Assembly: GCF_000348985.1 (NCBI RefSeq) | Contig: NC_035927.1 | Location: 310,001 to 374,000, forward strand | Source of the DNA: Huiozyma naganishii CBS 8797 | Lineage: Eukaryota; Ascomycota; Saccharomycetes; Saccharomycetales; Saccharomycetaceae | Direction of reading: 5' to 3' | Length of the DNA stretch: 64,000 nucleotides | In this document: piece after piece, positions 48,750-58,841 of the stretch | Numbering within the stretch: the stretch's first letter is position 1 | Layout: every line of letters begins with the position of its first letter | The notes under the pieces: generated by a model | What the model saw: only the letters and a program-made list of their open reading frames with translations | Told to the model about the DNA's origin: nothing | Database searches by the model: none | Program-made: the position numbers and the translations under genes

Positions 48750-51700
48750 ATGGTATTGTACAAGAGGAAGCCAATCGTTCTTCCCAACCCTGGAGTTTTA
48801 CCCAGAAATTTGGATATATCTGTATGGCATATTGACGAGACCGGGGAGTGGTTTTTTACCTACGAGGAATACCTCAACAGACTAGACTTTTACACAAAAC
48901 ACAATTTCACATGCGAAATCACCGGTACGTCATGTTTAACTTTTTTTCAAGCACTGGACAGCGAAGAGACCCAGTTTAGGTACGTCGAGGATAAGTTCCC
49001 ACTGAAACTAAGAGAACCTGTGGCAAGATTTTTACATTTCAATGAAATTAGGAGGCTAGACGCACTTGTTGAAAAAGTGTATGCAAAGTTCAAAAATGAC
49101 TTTTTCCCAGGTGAGATAGTATATTTGAGGAAGGCAAGGGATTCTAACTCCGGTGTGACCTCCACAACATCTTCCAAACAAAACACACCGCAACCGGCCG
49201 AGCATGTTACATTGGAGCAACCGCAGTCTCAGAGACCTTATGTCATCAAGGAAAAGGTTCAATTTAACGCGTCTATTGATCCCGTTACGAAAGATGAAAT
49301 TGTCCCAGGACATTCGAAATATATGCTTGCTGAGGATGAATCTTTGAGCGGCGGTGCAATGTACAGCAAGAAACTGTTTGTGGCAGATCAGTCACAGATC
49401 TATAGGGATAGGTCGACTTTTACAAAACACCTAATCAAGTGTTTCTTCAAAATCACGCTACATAGGGCGTCATCCAAGATGGGTGCCCCATGGTGTGTCA
49501 AACCAGAATACTTGAAGATGTACGGTCTGACGATGGACTGGCCAGCTAGCTTGGCAGCGTTTAAAGACGATGAACCCGTCATTACACGGAACGACAAGAA
49601 TGAAAAAAAAATAGAAGGAATTGTTCCCGAAGAGACAATAGATTCGATAGATAAATCTAACTTATCGACAATATCAATGACAGATCAACATCCCAAACGT
49701 AACAACGACTTAATGGATGGTGAGTTACCTGAAGAATCAAACGGTTCCTCGCAAAAGAAACCGAAGAATGCTCAAGAACGAAATGAGGGAGAAGAGGAAA
49801 CAAATCCGGAACCAACACCAGATGTTGCCTCGCATTTGGTGATAACTAGTATAGTTAATGACATGGAGATCCCGTACACTGGGAGACCGCCAATTTATGT
49901 TTCAGATTTTTCGTTTTATAACGAGAAGCTGGAAGGCATTCCAGTTTGCATTGAAAAGTCACCATCCAAGAAAATAATACCGAATTTTGAAAGGTTATTG
50001 CAAGTATATCAGTTTGTTTCGACATTCAATACCACTCTAATGCTGTCGAATTTTTCTTTTGATGAACTGGTAACCAGTTTTAAATGCACAGATGCTGTCG
50101 AGTTGAAGGGCGAGACAGTACATGTATCCTTGAACAATGTGGAAAAAGAGGACATAGATGATAAAGAAGATAGCAGCTGGCAAAGAAATCCGAAAGTCCG
50201 CCAGATGATAAAGGAAAAGAATGTCCTTGATCAAAAACTCTCCTATAAAATCGTTTTGGATGATCCAGCCTCTGATGAAGTTCTGGACAACATCAATGGT
50301 AATGGGTCTGGGCTATTAATTGAGATATTTTCTGCCTTACTAAGTTTATTCATAGACGAAAATGGCGAATGGTCTGTAATAATTTTTGATGAATGGACAA
50401 CAACTTACAGTGATACCAGGGTGTATGACTGCAAAACAGAGGATTTATATCTTGATAATAGCATTGAACACAATGGATATAGGGGCCAAAGAGCAGAAAA
50501 TGAAGATTCTGCGCAGAACGGTGAAGATCCTCCTAGCACTAATCGTGAGCCCGATATTGTGGGAAATAATAATTTTCAGAGAGAAAACGAAGAAGATAAC
50601 GATCTCAAAATTGAAGAGGGTAGTGCCGCTGCGAAACTAGATCAGGAGGATGTTGATATGAAAGAAAATGTGGAAGATGACGAACAATTTGACGATTTAC
50701 TGAACTATTGTCTAAATTATCGGAATGTCAGTTGGGCTGAAAGATTAACGAAAAGACAGTTTAATAATGGAATGTGGGTAATAACTCTATTAGGAGTTTT
50801 CCAAGATAGTATTGTGATACCGAAGTACTCCAAATTCATACATTCTTTCAGTAAGAAGATAGTGCCGAATGAAATAAACGCAAATCAACTACCGAAACAG
50901 TTATGGCGAAATTTTTGTCGTAATTTAACTTTGGATGAAAAAATTACTTCGCTTTGGATTTTGGTAGAGGTAGTGGCTAACTTCTCACCGGCAATAAAAA
51001 ATTCGATTGAGGAATCGATGGAACTATGTATGCAAATCCGCAGTGAAAGGTTTCGTGTTTCCAGGCTTTTGAAAACAGAAATGAATATCTTGGCATCAAT
51101 GGAAAAGGATAATGAATCACCGGAATATTTACAACAAAAATCGAAAACAGACTCCCTACAATGCGATAAAAACATACTAGATAAGAAGTTAATGGAAAAC
51201 GATTATCAGAGGTTGAAAGCGTTAGGGCATGATAGGTACGCTAATAGATATTTTTGGCTTGACCTAACCGGCATCCCAAATTGTGAGTTCTCTGAAAATG
51301 AGACAAGGTATAATATGGGTCGCTTATGGGTGCAAGGACCTTCGACGTATAATGCAAAGAAGTTTTTGAGTATCACAGATGAAGAACTTGAAAAATGGAA
51401 ACAGATCTCAAGGGAAAAAGGTAATGCAGCTGCCACCAAAGAGGTTTTCGACATTTACAGAACTGAATCAGGATCGTACAACTTGATCGACAGGGCTAAC
51501 AGTACAGAAATTGAGCTACTATCAGCGGAAGGTGAATCTAATAAACTGATAAGTCTAACTCCCATTCAACGAAAAATTTTGGACGAAACCCCGGATTGTT
51601 TATTACTGGATTCTAACAAATGGTACTACGTCGAGAAATTTGACCATTTGAAGTCAGTCATAGAGTGGTTTGATACGTGGGGCAGGAAAGAGCATGATCT

Positions 51701-52379
51701 TTTGAGACAATTCAAATCTGTTATTAACGGAATGGAGGACACTTTTTTGATTAGAAACAATTGTTTGAATCTTTTCGCGGAGGATCCAAAGGAACTAAAA
51801 CTTTTAAACGAACTTAACGCAACTGATTTAACAGACGAAGATTTTGTTGCATTGGATTTAAATGACGAATTAGGGAATGTTTCATCTAGAGAAAAAACCG
51901 ACGAAAGTACATTAGAAGATATCGAATCCAAGCTGGATGACATTGCCGAACAGATAATGAAACTCGATGATAGCTCAAAAACCAGAAATGTGTTGCAGGA
52001 ACTGGAAGATCTTGAAAAAGCGAAAGATGATCTACTAAAGCAGAAGCAACAAGTCCTGAATACTCAAGGGAATGGAACGAAAATGATGGCCAGAGGTGAA
52101 CTGAAACGCCGCAGAACACTGTGTAGAAATAAGATTTCCACGAGAGCGCAGGTTCTTACCTACTTATTGAATTACAGGCACTTCAGAAATATGGAGAATG
52201 TCATTTCATGGAAAAATAAACTTGCGATCACCATATTCGGTAACGAAATTCGCAAAAATGCATTTACGAGTAAAAAGAAATACGACAATATTCGGGTACA
52301 ATCTGTGGAAGAAAAACTGAAAGATATAATAGACCAAACTTCCAAAATGACCCATTCAGGAACCTCCACCGTAGAATAA
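48750..52379 (+). CDS. ITC1: ITC1, large subunit of the Isw2 chromatin remodeler
   Basis: A 1209-residue protein (1264 in S. cerevisiae). The WAC (Acf1/WSTF) domain occupies about residues 22-130 (SVWHIDETGEWFFTYEEYLNRLDFYTKHNF). A basic linker and an acidic region follow, then a DDT domain at about 410-475 (IIPNFERLLQVYQFVSTFN), and WHIM-type motifs at about 640-760 and 815-900 (ALGHDRYANRYFWL). The C-terminus is coiled-coil and acidic, with a basic end. Itc1 targets Isw2 to promoters, where the complex slides nucleosomes and represses early meiotic and mating-type-specific genes. It is preceded by the PCL8/10 gene and convergent with SNT2, as in YGL134W-YGL133W-YGL131C. Confidence 0.95.
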   Translation: MVLYKRKPIVLPNPGVLPRNLDISVWHIDETGEWFFTYEEYLNRLDFYTKHNFTCEITGTSCLTFFQALDSEETQFRYVEDKFPLKLREPVARFLHFNEIRRLDALVEKVYAKFKNDFFPGEIVYLRKARDSNSGVTSTTSSKQNTPQPAEHVTLEQPQSQRPYVIKEKVQFNASIDPVTKDEIVPGHSKYMLAEDESLSGGAMYSKKLFVADQSQIYRDRSTFTKHLIKCFFKITLHRASSKMGAPWCVKPEYLKMYGLTMDWPASLAAFKDDEPVITRNDKNEKKIEGIVPEETIDSIDKSNLSTISMTDQHPKRNNDLMDGELPEESNGSSQKKPKNAQERNEGEEETNPEPTPDVASHLVITSIVNDMEIPYTGRPPIYVSDFSFYNEKLEGIPVCIEKSPSKKIIPNFERLLQVYQFVSTFNTTLMLSNFSFDELVTSFKCTDAVELKGETVHVSLNNVEKEDIDDKEDSSWQRNPKVRQMIKEKNVLDQKLSYKIVLDDPASDEVLDNINGNGSGLLIEIFSALLSLFIDENGEWSVIIFDEWTTTYSDTRVYDCKTEDLYLDNSIEHNGYRGQRAENEDSAQNGEDPPSTNREPDIVGNNNFQRENEEDNDLKIEEGSAAAKLDQEDVDMKENVEDDEQFDDLLNYCLNYRNVSWAERLTKRQFNNGMWVITLLGVFQDSIVIPKYSKFIHSFSKKIVPNEINANQLPKQLWRNFCRNLTLDEKITSLWILVEVVANFSPAIKNSIEESMELCMQIRSERFRVSRLLKTEMNILASMEKDNESPEYLQQKSKTDSLQCDKNILDKKLMENDYQRLKALGHDRYANRYFWLDLTGIPNCEFSENETRYNMGRLWVQGPSTYNAKKFLSITDEELEKWKQISREKGNAAATKEVFDIYRTESGSYNLIDRANSTEIELLSAEGESNKLISLTPIQRKILDETPDCLLLDSNKWYYVEKFDHLKSVIEWFDTWGRKEHDLLRQFKSVINGMEDTFLIRNNCLNLFAEDPKELKLLNELNATDLTDEDFVALDLNDELGNVSSREKTDESTLEDIESKLDDIAEQIMKLDDSSKTRNVLQELEDLEKAKDDLLKQKQQVLNTQGNGTKMMARGELKRRRTLCRNKISTRAQVLTYLLNYRHFRNMENVISWKNKLAITIFGNEIRKNAFTSKKKYDNIRVQSVEEKLKDIIDQTSKMTHSGTSTVE

Positions 52380-52508
52380 ACTCTGTCACTGTACTCTGTC
52401 TACAAAGGACATTAAAAAATGGTTTTTCACTGTCACAAACTGTCCATTATATAATGTAATCATAACTGTTGTAATAATATAAAATAGCTCTTGAGATATT
52501 TACGATTC

Positions 52509-55500
52509 CTAATGTAGGTCGGTGTATGTTTCATTAATCCCAGTCTTTAATTCTTTCTTGGTCTCCTTCGAAATATACTCTCTATCTGCCATACTTTCGT
52601 CTCCCTCACCATTCAAATAAACTTCATCAAGGGAATCGTTTAAGTGACACACCTGGCAAAGGTCCGAGGAATACCACGTTAAAGCACTGGTGCTGTGACA
52701 CTTCTTACACGATTCAATTTTTCTCAAAACAAATGGCTTGTTAAAATTAACAAGGTCCTTATCGTGCTCAAGTAACATATTAATATCAATAGAAAAATTT
52801 TGGATAGTCAATTGCTTCTGCTCTAAATATCTTGTCAAGATCATGTTTCGGGTGCAGTTCTGTTTAGAAGATCTAGCATATACCTCCAACATAGAATATC
52901 TTCCCATTGTAGATGATAACGAATGATAGCTCGAGGATGTCGGGCCTTCTTGCTTGTGCAACTTGTCAAGTATGACGGGAGATATTTGGTACATCAATCC
53001 ATCTGACTCATCTATAATTAGTCCACTAGTGTGTTCAGAAACTTCCTTCTCAATCAATGTTTTCTTAAAGAGAAGCCTGTAATCACTATGTTCCTGGGCA
53101 CATGAGGCGTGAACCAACTCGGCACTGTCTTCACAGCAAACTAGACCACCTCCCGAATTACGGCAAATTGAGCACACTGAGCCCATATTCTTCATAATGA
53201 CATCAGTAACGTTAACAGCAGGCTGTAGTTTCTTCGCCTCAACATAATAGATGCCTTTGTTAAAGAATGAACAGATAACATGACACCAGCTCCCACTTGT
53301 TGTCAGTTTTAAAGCTTTCAGAAACATGTCTGTGTCGTCTTTTTTGAAACCACCAGAATTTGAGCCTTCGGTGAAACAGAGACAACAGTTATACGAAGTG
53401 CTAACCACAGGGTTCAGATCATTTGAACATGGATCACACAACCACTTGCCACTCGAACCATTTTTGACTTTACAGGCCTTCTCCGTTATCGAAACACCAT
53501 AGCATGGGATATGAACACTGAGGCCACAATTTTCGCAGGAGAGTTTAGGAGCTGGGTCATGAAAGTTATCATTACAGACAGAACAGACGCTGTTTCTGTC
53601 ACTGGGAAATTGCCGAGACTCTGTCTCATCTGCAACCACTTGGTCGTCACAACCGATCTCACTGAAGTTATTCAGTTTGTTTCGTTGGGCTATAGAGTGG
53701 TATGACTTAAATTGAGCTTGGGTATTTCTTGAATCATGTAATATAATTGATGCAGACGGGATGAGTTTCTTCTGAGTTCCTAAGTTGTCTGAATCATGAA
53801 CATCACAAGCATCGTGTGCATTGTCTCCCGTAGTCAAGACTGCATCAGTTTCTTCAACTGGTAAAAGCTCATCGCATATTGATTTGTCAATCTGAATAGA
53901 TTTGAAACTTTCGTCTATCACAAGTTTAATGTTGCGAGTTTCTCCCAAGTCAAAACTTACTTTTACATCTGAACCAATGTTAACAATTTCTCTGTTCTTC
54001 GCTGAGGTTTCCTTTTCAGGCGCGGTAGTTTTGGCCTTTTTATTTGGACGGGGTGAGTGTGTCGGGTCGCTGGTTTTATTGCTCTTCCGCTGCTTGGACT
54101 TGGTGCTCTTAGATGCGCTCTTTGAACTACCAGCAGCAACTCTCTCATTCGTTGTCCTGTCGTGCATTTTCATTACTTGTTGCAAATATAGATCCAAGTC
54201 CACGTTGAGTGTCTGATCATCCATTTTAACTTGATCATATGGCTTTGACAACTTTTTGGAAAGCAGAAGGTGAAATCTTTCTGAATGTTTTAACATCTTG
54301 GTAAATTTTGACCTATCTTCTGCTATTTCCAAACGTTGTCTTGTCACCAGCTCAGCATCTTGAACAAGCTCCCATTCCAAATATTTACTTTGTGCTTGCA
54401 CAGGAGAAAGAGTGAGCTTGTTGATATTCTGTTCCTCTAATATGAGATCCAATTTGTTGTGATAAGTAGCAACGCTAGTCCCGTACATTCTCTTGATGAC
54501 TTCGAGGGGTTGTACCCATTTCACGGCATATCTACGCCATAAACGAGCACAGCGGATGCATAACGCGCCTAAGGTGGAATCGATATGGTTTCTTTCGTGA
54601 TTGGACTTTCCCGCTAGTTCAGTTTTTTCAAGAACACCAGTTTGTATTCTCGATTTTACGTGGTCATCGTCAGAACCACCTGTAACCTTGTACCACATTG
54701 CAGAATAGTCGATTGCGCAAAACATACACTGGAATGAAGTGTTTAGGAAGGATAACCTATCCATATCGAATGAGGAGTCATCAACATAAATTAGCGGTGT
54801 CTCATTTCTCGCAAGAATTGGCACATCATTTTGAGAGAGCGTTGCAATATCATTGATACTGCTATTTTCAGTAACGTCGAGATGTTTGTTTTTCTTACCT
54901 CGAACTTGTAAGCCCCGTTTTGTCTTTTTCCAGTTATAGTAAAAGCGCACAATCATTGGCATTGGTTGTGTCCCTACCATCTCACATACGGGCCTCAGTT
55001 CACTGCCATGCTTTCTCACACCGTCCTCAAATCTCTTAATCTCTTCATCGGTAAATGTTGGTTCCTGTAAGCATTCTTTGGTCAATTGTGTCTTACATTT
55101 CAAAAATGCAATCTCGGTATCGTAATTGTTTTGCATTAGCTCATAAAGAATAAAGTCAAGTAGATTGCAACTTTGTGCATTGACTGAAAGCAGGGGAGAT
55201 ATCTGTTCTTTGCACTTAGTAATATATTCTTCTAAAGCAGCTTCTGATATGTCTGTATCAGTGACCTTCCAAAGAAGTTTGGCGGTCTCATTTGTGCCTC
55301 TTTCCACAAGGTCATCGCTTGTTGTACCAGGATAGGTGTTGCGGTATTCCTGCTTCTGAAAGTTTGAATTGTGGATGCAATGAGACCACTGGTACTTGGG
55401 GCCGATTCTTGAGCCCTTGAAAGGATATGGAAAGAAAATAGATTCTTCTAGCGAATCTGTCATAAATGAAATCGAATACTCTCCCAAATATTGAAACCAA

Positions 55501-56837
55501 CAATTATCTGTGTTGTAGGTAACATTTTTCTGAATTGCTTCGAATGCAGCTCTGTTAATCTTTTCTTTACATTGGAGAATGAATTCGGTTTCTGTTTTCT
55601 GATCTTTCGCCAATTCTTTTCGAGTCTCCGGGGTGTTTTCCTGTGTTTTCACACAGTTGAAACACACCCAAACCTTTCCACGAAAATGGTTTTTCTCCCT
55701 AGGAGGGTCCATACAAAGTAAATGTAAAGTGCGTCCGCAATCATCACATTCGACACAATCACCTGGATGCGTCCACTCTTTGCAGTTCTGGCACCTTCTA
55801 TCCCAAGCATTTGGTTTTTGAGGATCGGTCACATTGGTGATCAGTTCTTGCTTTCCTTGTAGCAGGACGTATTTAGCCAAGATTGCCTCAATGGGGTACT
55901 TTTCCTCTACGTAAATGTACCGAAATCTCTTGTTCAAAGAGTAAAGAAAAGGTGATGTACTGTCGATGTTATTTAGCATCTTATCAGTTGAGTGCACTCT
56001 GTAGTATTTCTTCGTATATCTGTCGAACAGAGAATTAAAGTAGAATACATTCGATCTGACAATCGATTCCTTTCCATTTGGTAAAACGTCTAATAACTCA
56101 TCTTTATGGAGCACGGTACACTTGCCTCTGTAAGAGCTAATAGGACATAGATCCTGGTGAAGCGACGCAAAAACAAGACGCGGGTTGAACACCGTTATCT
56201 TTTCTTCAATGTCCCGTGGTCTATAGTACCAATTCATCCTGACTTGGAAATATTTCGCTGGAAACGATGTGGTAATGTTCAAGCATGTCAAAACTTTTGC
56301 CTTAAACTCTGCCTTAACAACAAATTCCACAATTCTTCCAATATAGTACGGGTCGCCTGGAGGTTCAGATATCATGTATATAGTTTCATTGATGTGCAAA
56401 AGTGTCGAGTCCGAGTTGTAAAGTTTTTGTGTCCTCAGGTCTACCATTGCATCATCAAGCTCCAAGACGTTAGAGAACCTACTGGTTTTCCTGTAAGATG
56501 GTGGTAGGGTTGGGATGAAATTCCAAGGCGTGGTTTTATCGTTCAACAACACACTGTAGAGGCCCTTTGAACAGGTAGTACCAGAGTTGCTGGAGTTGCT
56601 ATTTAACGAACTTTGAGAGGAACGAGACACCACACCGCTGGAACTCTGTGCGGAACTTTTCTTCGACGATGTACCACTACCAGATCGGTTTCTATCGTCT
56701 ACTTCATTTGACTGACTTATTACGAGGCTTCGTTCCAGGTTTAAGTCAACTTCAGCCTCGTCATAATTAACCTGTTTTAAAGTGGATCGCCGTCTGTGAT
56801 GACGATGCTGATCATTTGAATTCCTGTCCGCGGGCAT
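52509..56837 (-). CDS. SNT2: SNT2, BAH/PHD/SANT chromatin protein and histone E3 ligase
   Basis: A 1442-residue protein (1403 in S. cerevisiae). A Ser-rich head (about 1-90) is followed by a BAH domain (about 145-290, with ETIYMISEPPGDPYYIGRI), PHD1 (about 350-400, CQNCKEWTHPGDCVECDDC), an ELM2/SANT region (about 500-650, FTDEEIKRFEDGVRKHG) and a GATA-like or zinc-ribbon segment near 700. A Lys/Ser-rich stretch (about 905-955), then PHD2 plus extended PHD fingers (about 1080-1260) and a C-terminal CxxC pair complete it. Snt2 joins Ecm5 and Rpd3 in a stress-responsive complex and acts as a ubiquitin ligase for excess histones. It diverges from CEG1; the shared region 56838-57192 shows no strong motif. 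Confidence 0.95.
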   Translation of the reverse strand: MPADRNSNDQHRHHRRRSTLKQVNYDEAEVDLNLERSLVISQSNEVDDRNRSGSGTSSKKSSAQSSSGVVSRSSQSSLNSNSSNSGTTCSKGLYSVLLNDKTTPWNFIPTLPPSYRKTSRFSNVLELDDAMVDLRTQKLYNSDSTLLHINETIYMISEPPGDPYYIGRIVEFVVKAEFKAKVLTCLNITTSFPAKYFQVRMNWYYRPRDIEEKITVFNPRLVFASLHQDLCPISSYRGKCTVLHKDELLDVLPNGKESIVRSNVFYFNSLFDRYTKKYYRVHSTDKMLNNIDSTSPFLYSLNKRFRYIYVEEKYPIEAILAKYVLLQGKQELITNVTDPQKPNAWDRRCQNCKEWTHPGDCVECDDCGRTLHLLCMDPPREKNHFRGKVWVCFNCVKTQENTPETRKELAKDQKTETEFILQCKEKINRAAFEAIQKNVTYNTDNCWFQYLGEYSISFMTDSLEESIFFPYPFKGSRIGPKYQWSHCIHNSNFQKQEYRNTYPGTTSDDLVERGTNETAKLLWKVTDTDISEAALEEYITKCKEQISPLLSVNAQSCNLLDFILYELMQNNYDTEIAFLKCKTQLTKECLQEPTFTDEEIKRFEDGVRKHGSELRPVCEMVGTQPMPMIVRFYYNWKKTKRGLQVRGKKNKHLDVTENSSINDIATLSQNDVPILARNETPLIYVDDSSFDMDRLSFLNTSFQCMFCAIDYSAMWYKVTGGSDDDHVKSRIQTGVLEKTELAGKSNHERNHIDSTLGALCIRCARLWRRYAVKWVQPLEVIKRMYGTSVATYHNKLDLILEEQNINKLTLSPVQAQSKYLEWELVQDAELVTRQRLEIAEDRSKFTKMLKHSERFHLLLSKKLSKPYDQVKMDDQTLNVDLDLYLQQVMKMHDRTTNERVAAGSSKSASKSTKSKQRKSNKTSDPTHSPRPNKKAKTTAPEKETSAKNREIVNIGSDVKVSFDLGETRNIKLVIDESFKSIQIDKSICDELLPVEETDAVLTTGDNAHDACDVHDSDNLGTQKKLIPSASIILHDSRNTQAQFKSYHSIAQRNKLNNFSEIGCDDQVVADETESRQFPSDRNSVCSVCNDNFHDPAPKLSCENCGLSVHIPCYGVSITEKACKVKNGSSGKWLCDPCSNDLNPVVSTSYNCCLCFTEGSNSGGFKKDDTDMFLKALKLTTSGSWCHVICSFFNKGIYYVEAKKLQPAVNVTDVIMKNMGSVCSICRNSGGGLVCCEDSAELVHASCAQEHSDYRLLFKKTLIEKEVSEHTSGLIIDESDGLMYQISPVILDKLHKQEGPTSSSYHSLSSTMGRYSMLEVYARSSKQNCTRNMILTRYLEQKQLTIQNFSIDINMLLEHDKDLVNFNKPFVLRKIESCKKCHSTSALTWYSSDLCQVCHLNDSLDEVYLNGEGDESMADREYISKETKKELKTGINETYTDLH

Positions 56838-57192
56838 TCCTGACTCTAAAGCAAGGGAAAGTTATTACCCACAATCTCCAATTTTTTTGCACAATAGTCC
56901 AGAAGGCCACCAAAATTTCCAACAGGATAGATTTCAGCAAAGTTATACCTTGTCTGTAGCGACTTATACTCTGCTTTGCGACAAAAAGATCACCGGAATA
57001 CTCAGCTACTCATCAACATTAACGATGTGATCCATTACGTTGACAATCTTTGGTCGAAAGTTGGAAGAAGAAGAAAAAAAAAATAGAAGCAAACTGATGC
57101 CAGTTGGTCCTCTTTAGCAAGTGCGGTGAGTGTGCAATACTGGAACACGTGGAGTAGCAATTGGTTTGAGAGTCTGCGTACGTATACACCAG

Positions 57193-58566
57193 ATGGATTC
57201 TAGAATGGCACCCGAGGTGCCCGGGATTGTGCAACCGGGGAATGTGACGCAGGACCTGAAGATGATGCTTTGTAAGTTATTGAATTCACCCAGGCCGGCA
57301 AAGACTTTCCCCGGTTCGCAGCCGATCTCTTTCCAACATTCTGACATTGCCGAGAAATTACAGACCCAGGACTACTACGTATGTGAGAAGACGGATGGTT
57401 TGAGAGTGCTCATGTTTATCTTGCTGAATCCAGTTACAGGAGAGCAAGGGTGTTTTATGATTGATAGAGAAAACAACTACTACTTGGTAAACGGGTTTAG
57501 GTTCCCCAAACTTCCAAAGAAGAAAAAGGAGGAACTGCTGGAGACGCTTCAGGACGGTACGTTGATAGATGGTGAGCTGGTTGTTCAAACGAATCCAGTA
57601 ACAAAGTTGCAAGAACTAAGATACCTAATGTTCGACTGTCTGGCAATAAATGGCAGATCTTTGATTCAATCGCCAACGAGTTCTCGTTTGGCTCACTTGG
57701 GTAAAGAGTTTTTTAAACCTTACTATGATTTAAGATCTTTCTACCCTGATCACTGCAGTACTTTCCCTTTGAAACTGTCAATGAAGCACATGGACTTCAG
57801 CTACGAGCTAGTTAAAGTTGCCCAAAGTCTGGATAAATTACCACACATGTCAGATGGTTTGATTTTCACTCCAGTAAGAGCGCCATATCAAGTTGGTGGG
57901 AAGGATTCTCTTTTGCTGAAATGGAAGCCGGAACAGGAAAACTCAGTGGACTTCAAACTCATATTGGATATACAGATGGTGGAGGATGTTTCTTTGCCCA
58001 AAAACGATATAAATAGATGGTACTACAATTATGATGTCAAACCGCAGTTTAGCATATATGTCTGGTTGGGTGGGCCCGATATCAATACAAGATTGAGACA
58101 CTTCGATAGGCCGTTCGATAAGAAAGAATTTGAATTATTGGAGAGAACGTACAAAAAATTTGCAGAGTTGGAGATCAGTGACGCCAAATGGTCTGAATTG
58201 AAGAATCTGGAACAGCCTTTGAACGGCAGGATCGTGGAATGTACTAAGGACCAGGAAACTGGGGCATGGAAAATGCTGCGGTTTAGGGACGATAAACTGA
58301 ATGGGAATCACTCCTCCGTCGTGCAAAAAGTTTTGGAAAGTATAAACGATTCTGTGTCTATTGAAGATCTTGGCGAGGTTGTCCCAATGATCAAAGAGGC
58401 CTGGGAACAAAGGAAGCAACAACATAGACAAAGCTTGCCTCAAACTACCGCTTCGTCATTTACCGTACCTCCTAAACCACAGCAGCAGCAATCTCAACGA
58501 TCACAGCCAGAATCGGACAGCAAACCACAATACGTGGACGATGAAGATGACTGGTTCGAAAATTAG
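57193..58566 (+). CDS. CEG1: CEG1, mRNA capping guanylyltransferase
   Basis: A 457-residue protein (459 in S. cerevisiae). I chose the ATG at 57193 because MDSRMAPEVPGIVQPGNVTQD matches the conserved start; 21 further codons upstream are open but unrelated. The nucleotidyltransferase motif I is EKTDG, with the GMP-accepting lysine at residue 66. Motifs III (CFMIDREN), IIIa, IV (DGLIFTP) and V (LLLKWKP) are present, followed by the OB-fold with LRFRDDKLNGNH. The tail is Gln/Ser-rich and ends acidic (DDEDDWFEN). Ceg1 transfers GMP to the 5' diphosphate RNA end together with the triphosphatase Cet1. CET1/CTL1 would be expected earlier in the block but is missing. It precedes RSM23 convergently, as in YGL130W-YGL129C. 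Confidence 0.97.
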   Translation: MDSRMAPEVPGIVQPGNVTQDLKMMLCKLLNSPRPAKTFPGSQPISFQHSDIAEKLQTQDYYVCEKTDGLRVLMFILLNPVTGEQGCFMIDRENNYYLVNGFRFPKLPKKKKEELLETLQDGTLIDGELVVQTNPVTKLQELRYLMFDCLAINGRSLIQSPTSSRLAHLGKEFFKPYYDLRSFYPDHCSTFPLKLSMKHMDFSYELVKVAQSLDKLPHMSDGLIFTPVRAPYQVGGKDSLLLKWKPEQENSVDFKLILDIQMVEDVSLPKNDINRWYYNYDVKPQFSIYVWLGGPDINTRLRHFDRPFDKKEFELLERTYKKFAELEISDAKWSELKNLEQPLNGRIVECTKDQETGAWKMLRFRDDKLNGNHSSVVQKVLESINDSVSIEDLGEVVPMIKEAWEQRKQQHRQSLPQTTASSFTVPPKPQQQQSQRSQPESDSKPQYVDDEDDWFEN

Positions 58567-58841
58567 AAACCTGGTTGGAGCAACTTTTAGTTGTGTTTGC
58601 TCTTATATAGACAGGGCAGAAGATAGACTGCGATGCATGACGTTTTCTTATCCTCTCGAGAGAGGCGTTGAACGGAAAAACTCAGTCCTACTTCGGAAAA
58701 CATACTTGGCCAGTTTCAAATACTGGTCGTGTGTACAACGTTGTTTCGTGAAAATATCTACATGTTTCTTTTTTATTTGAGTTACAGTTATCTGTTGAAT
58801 ATATTATGTACATTCTGAAACGGTGGTAAAAGCAAAAAAGA

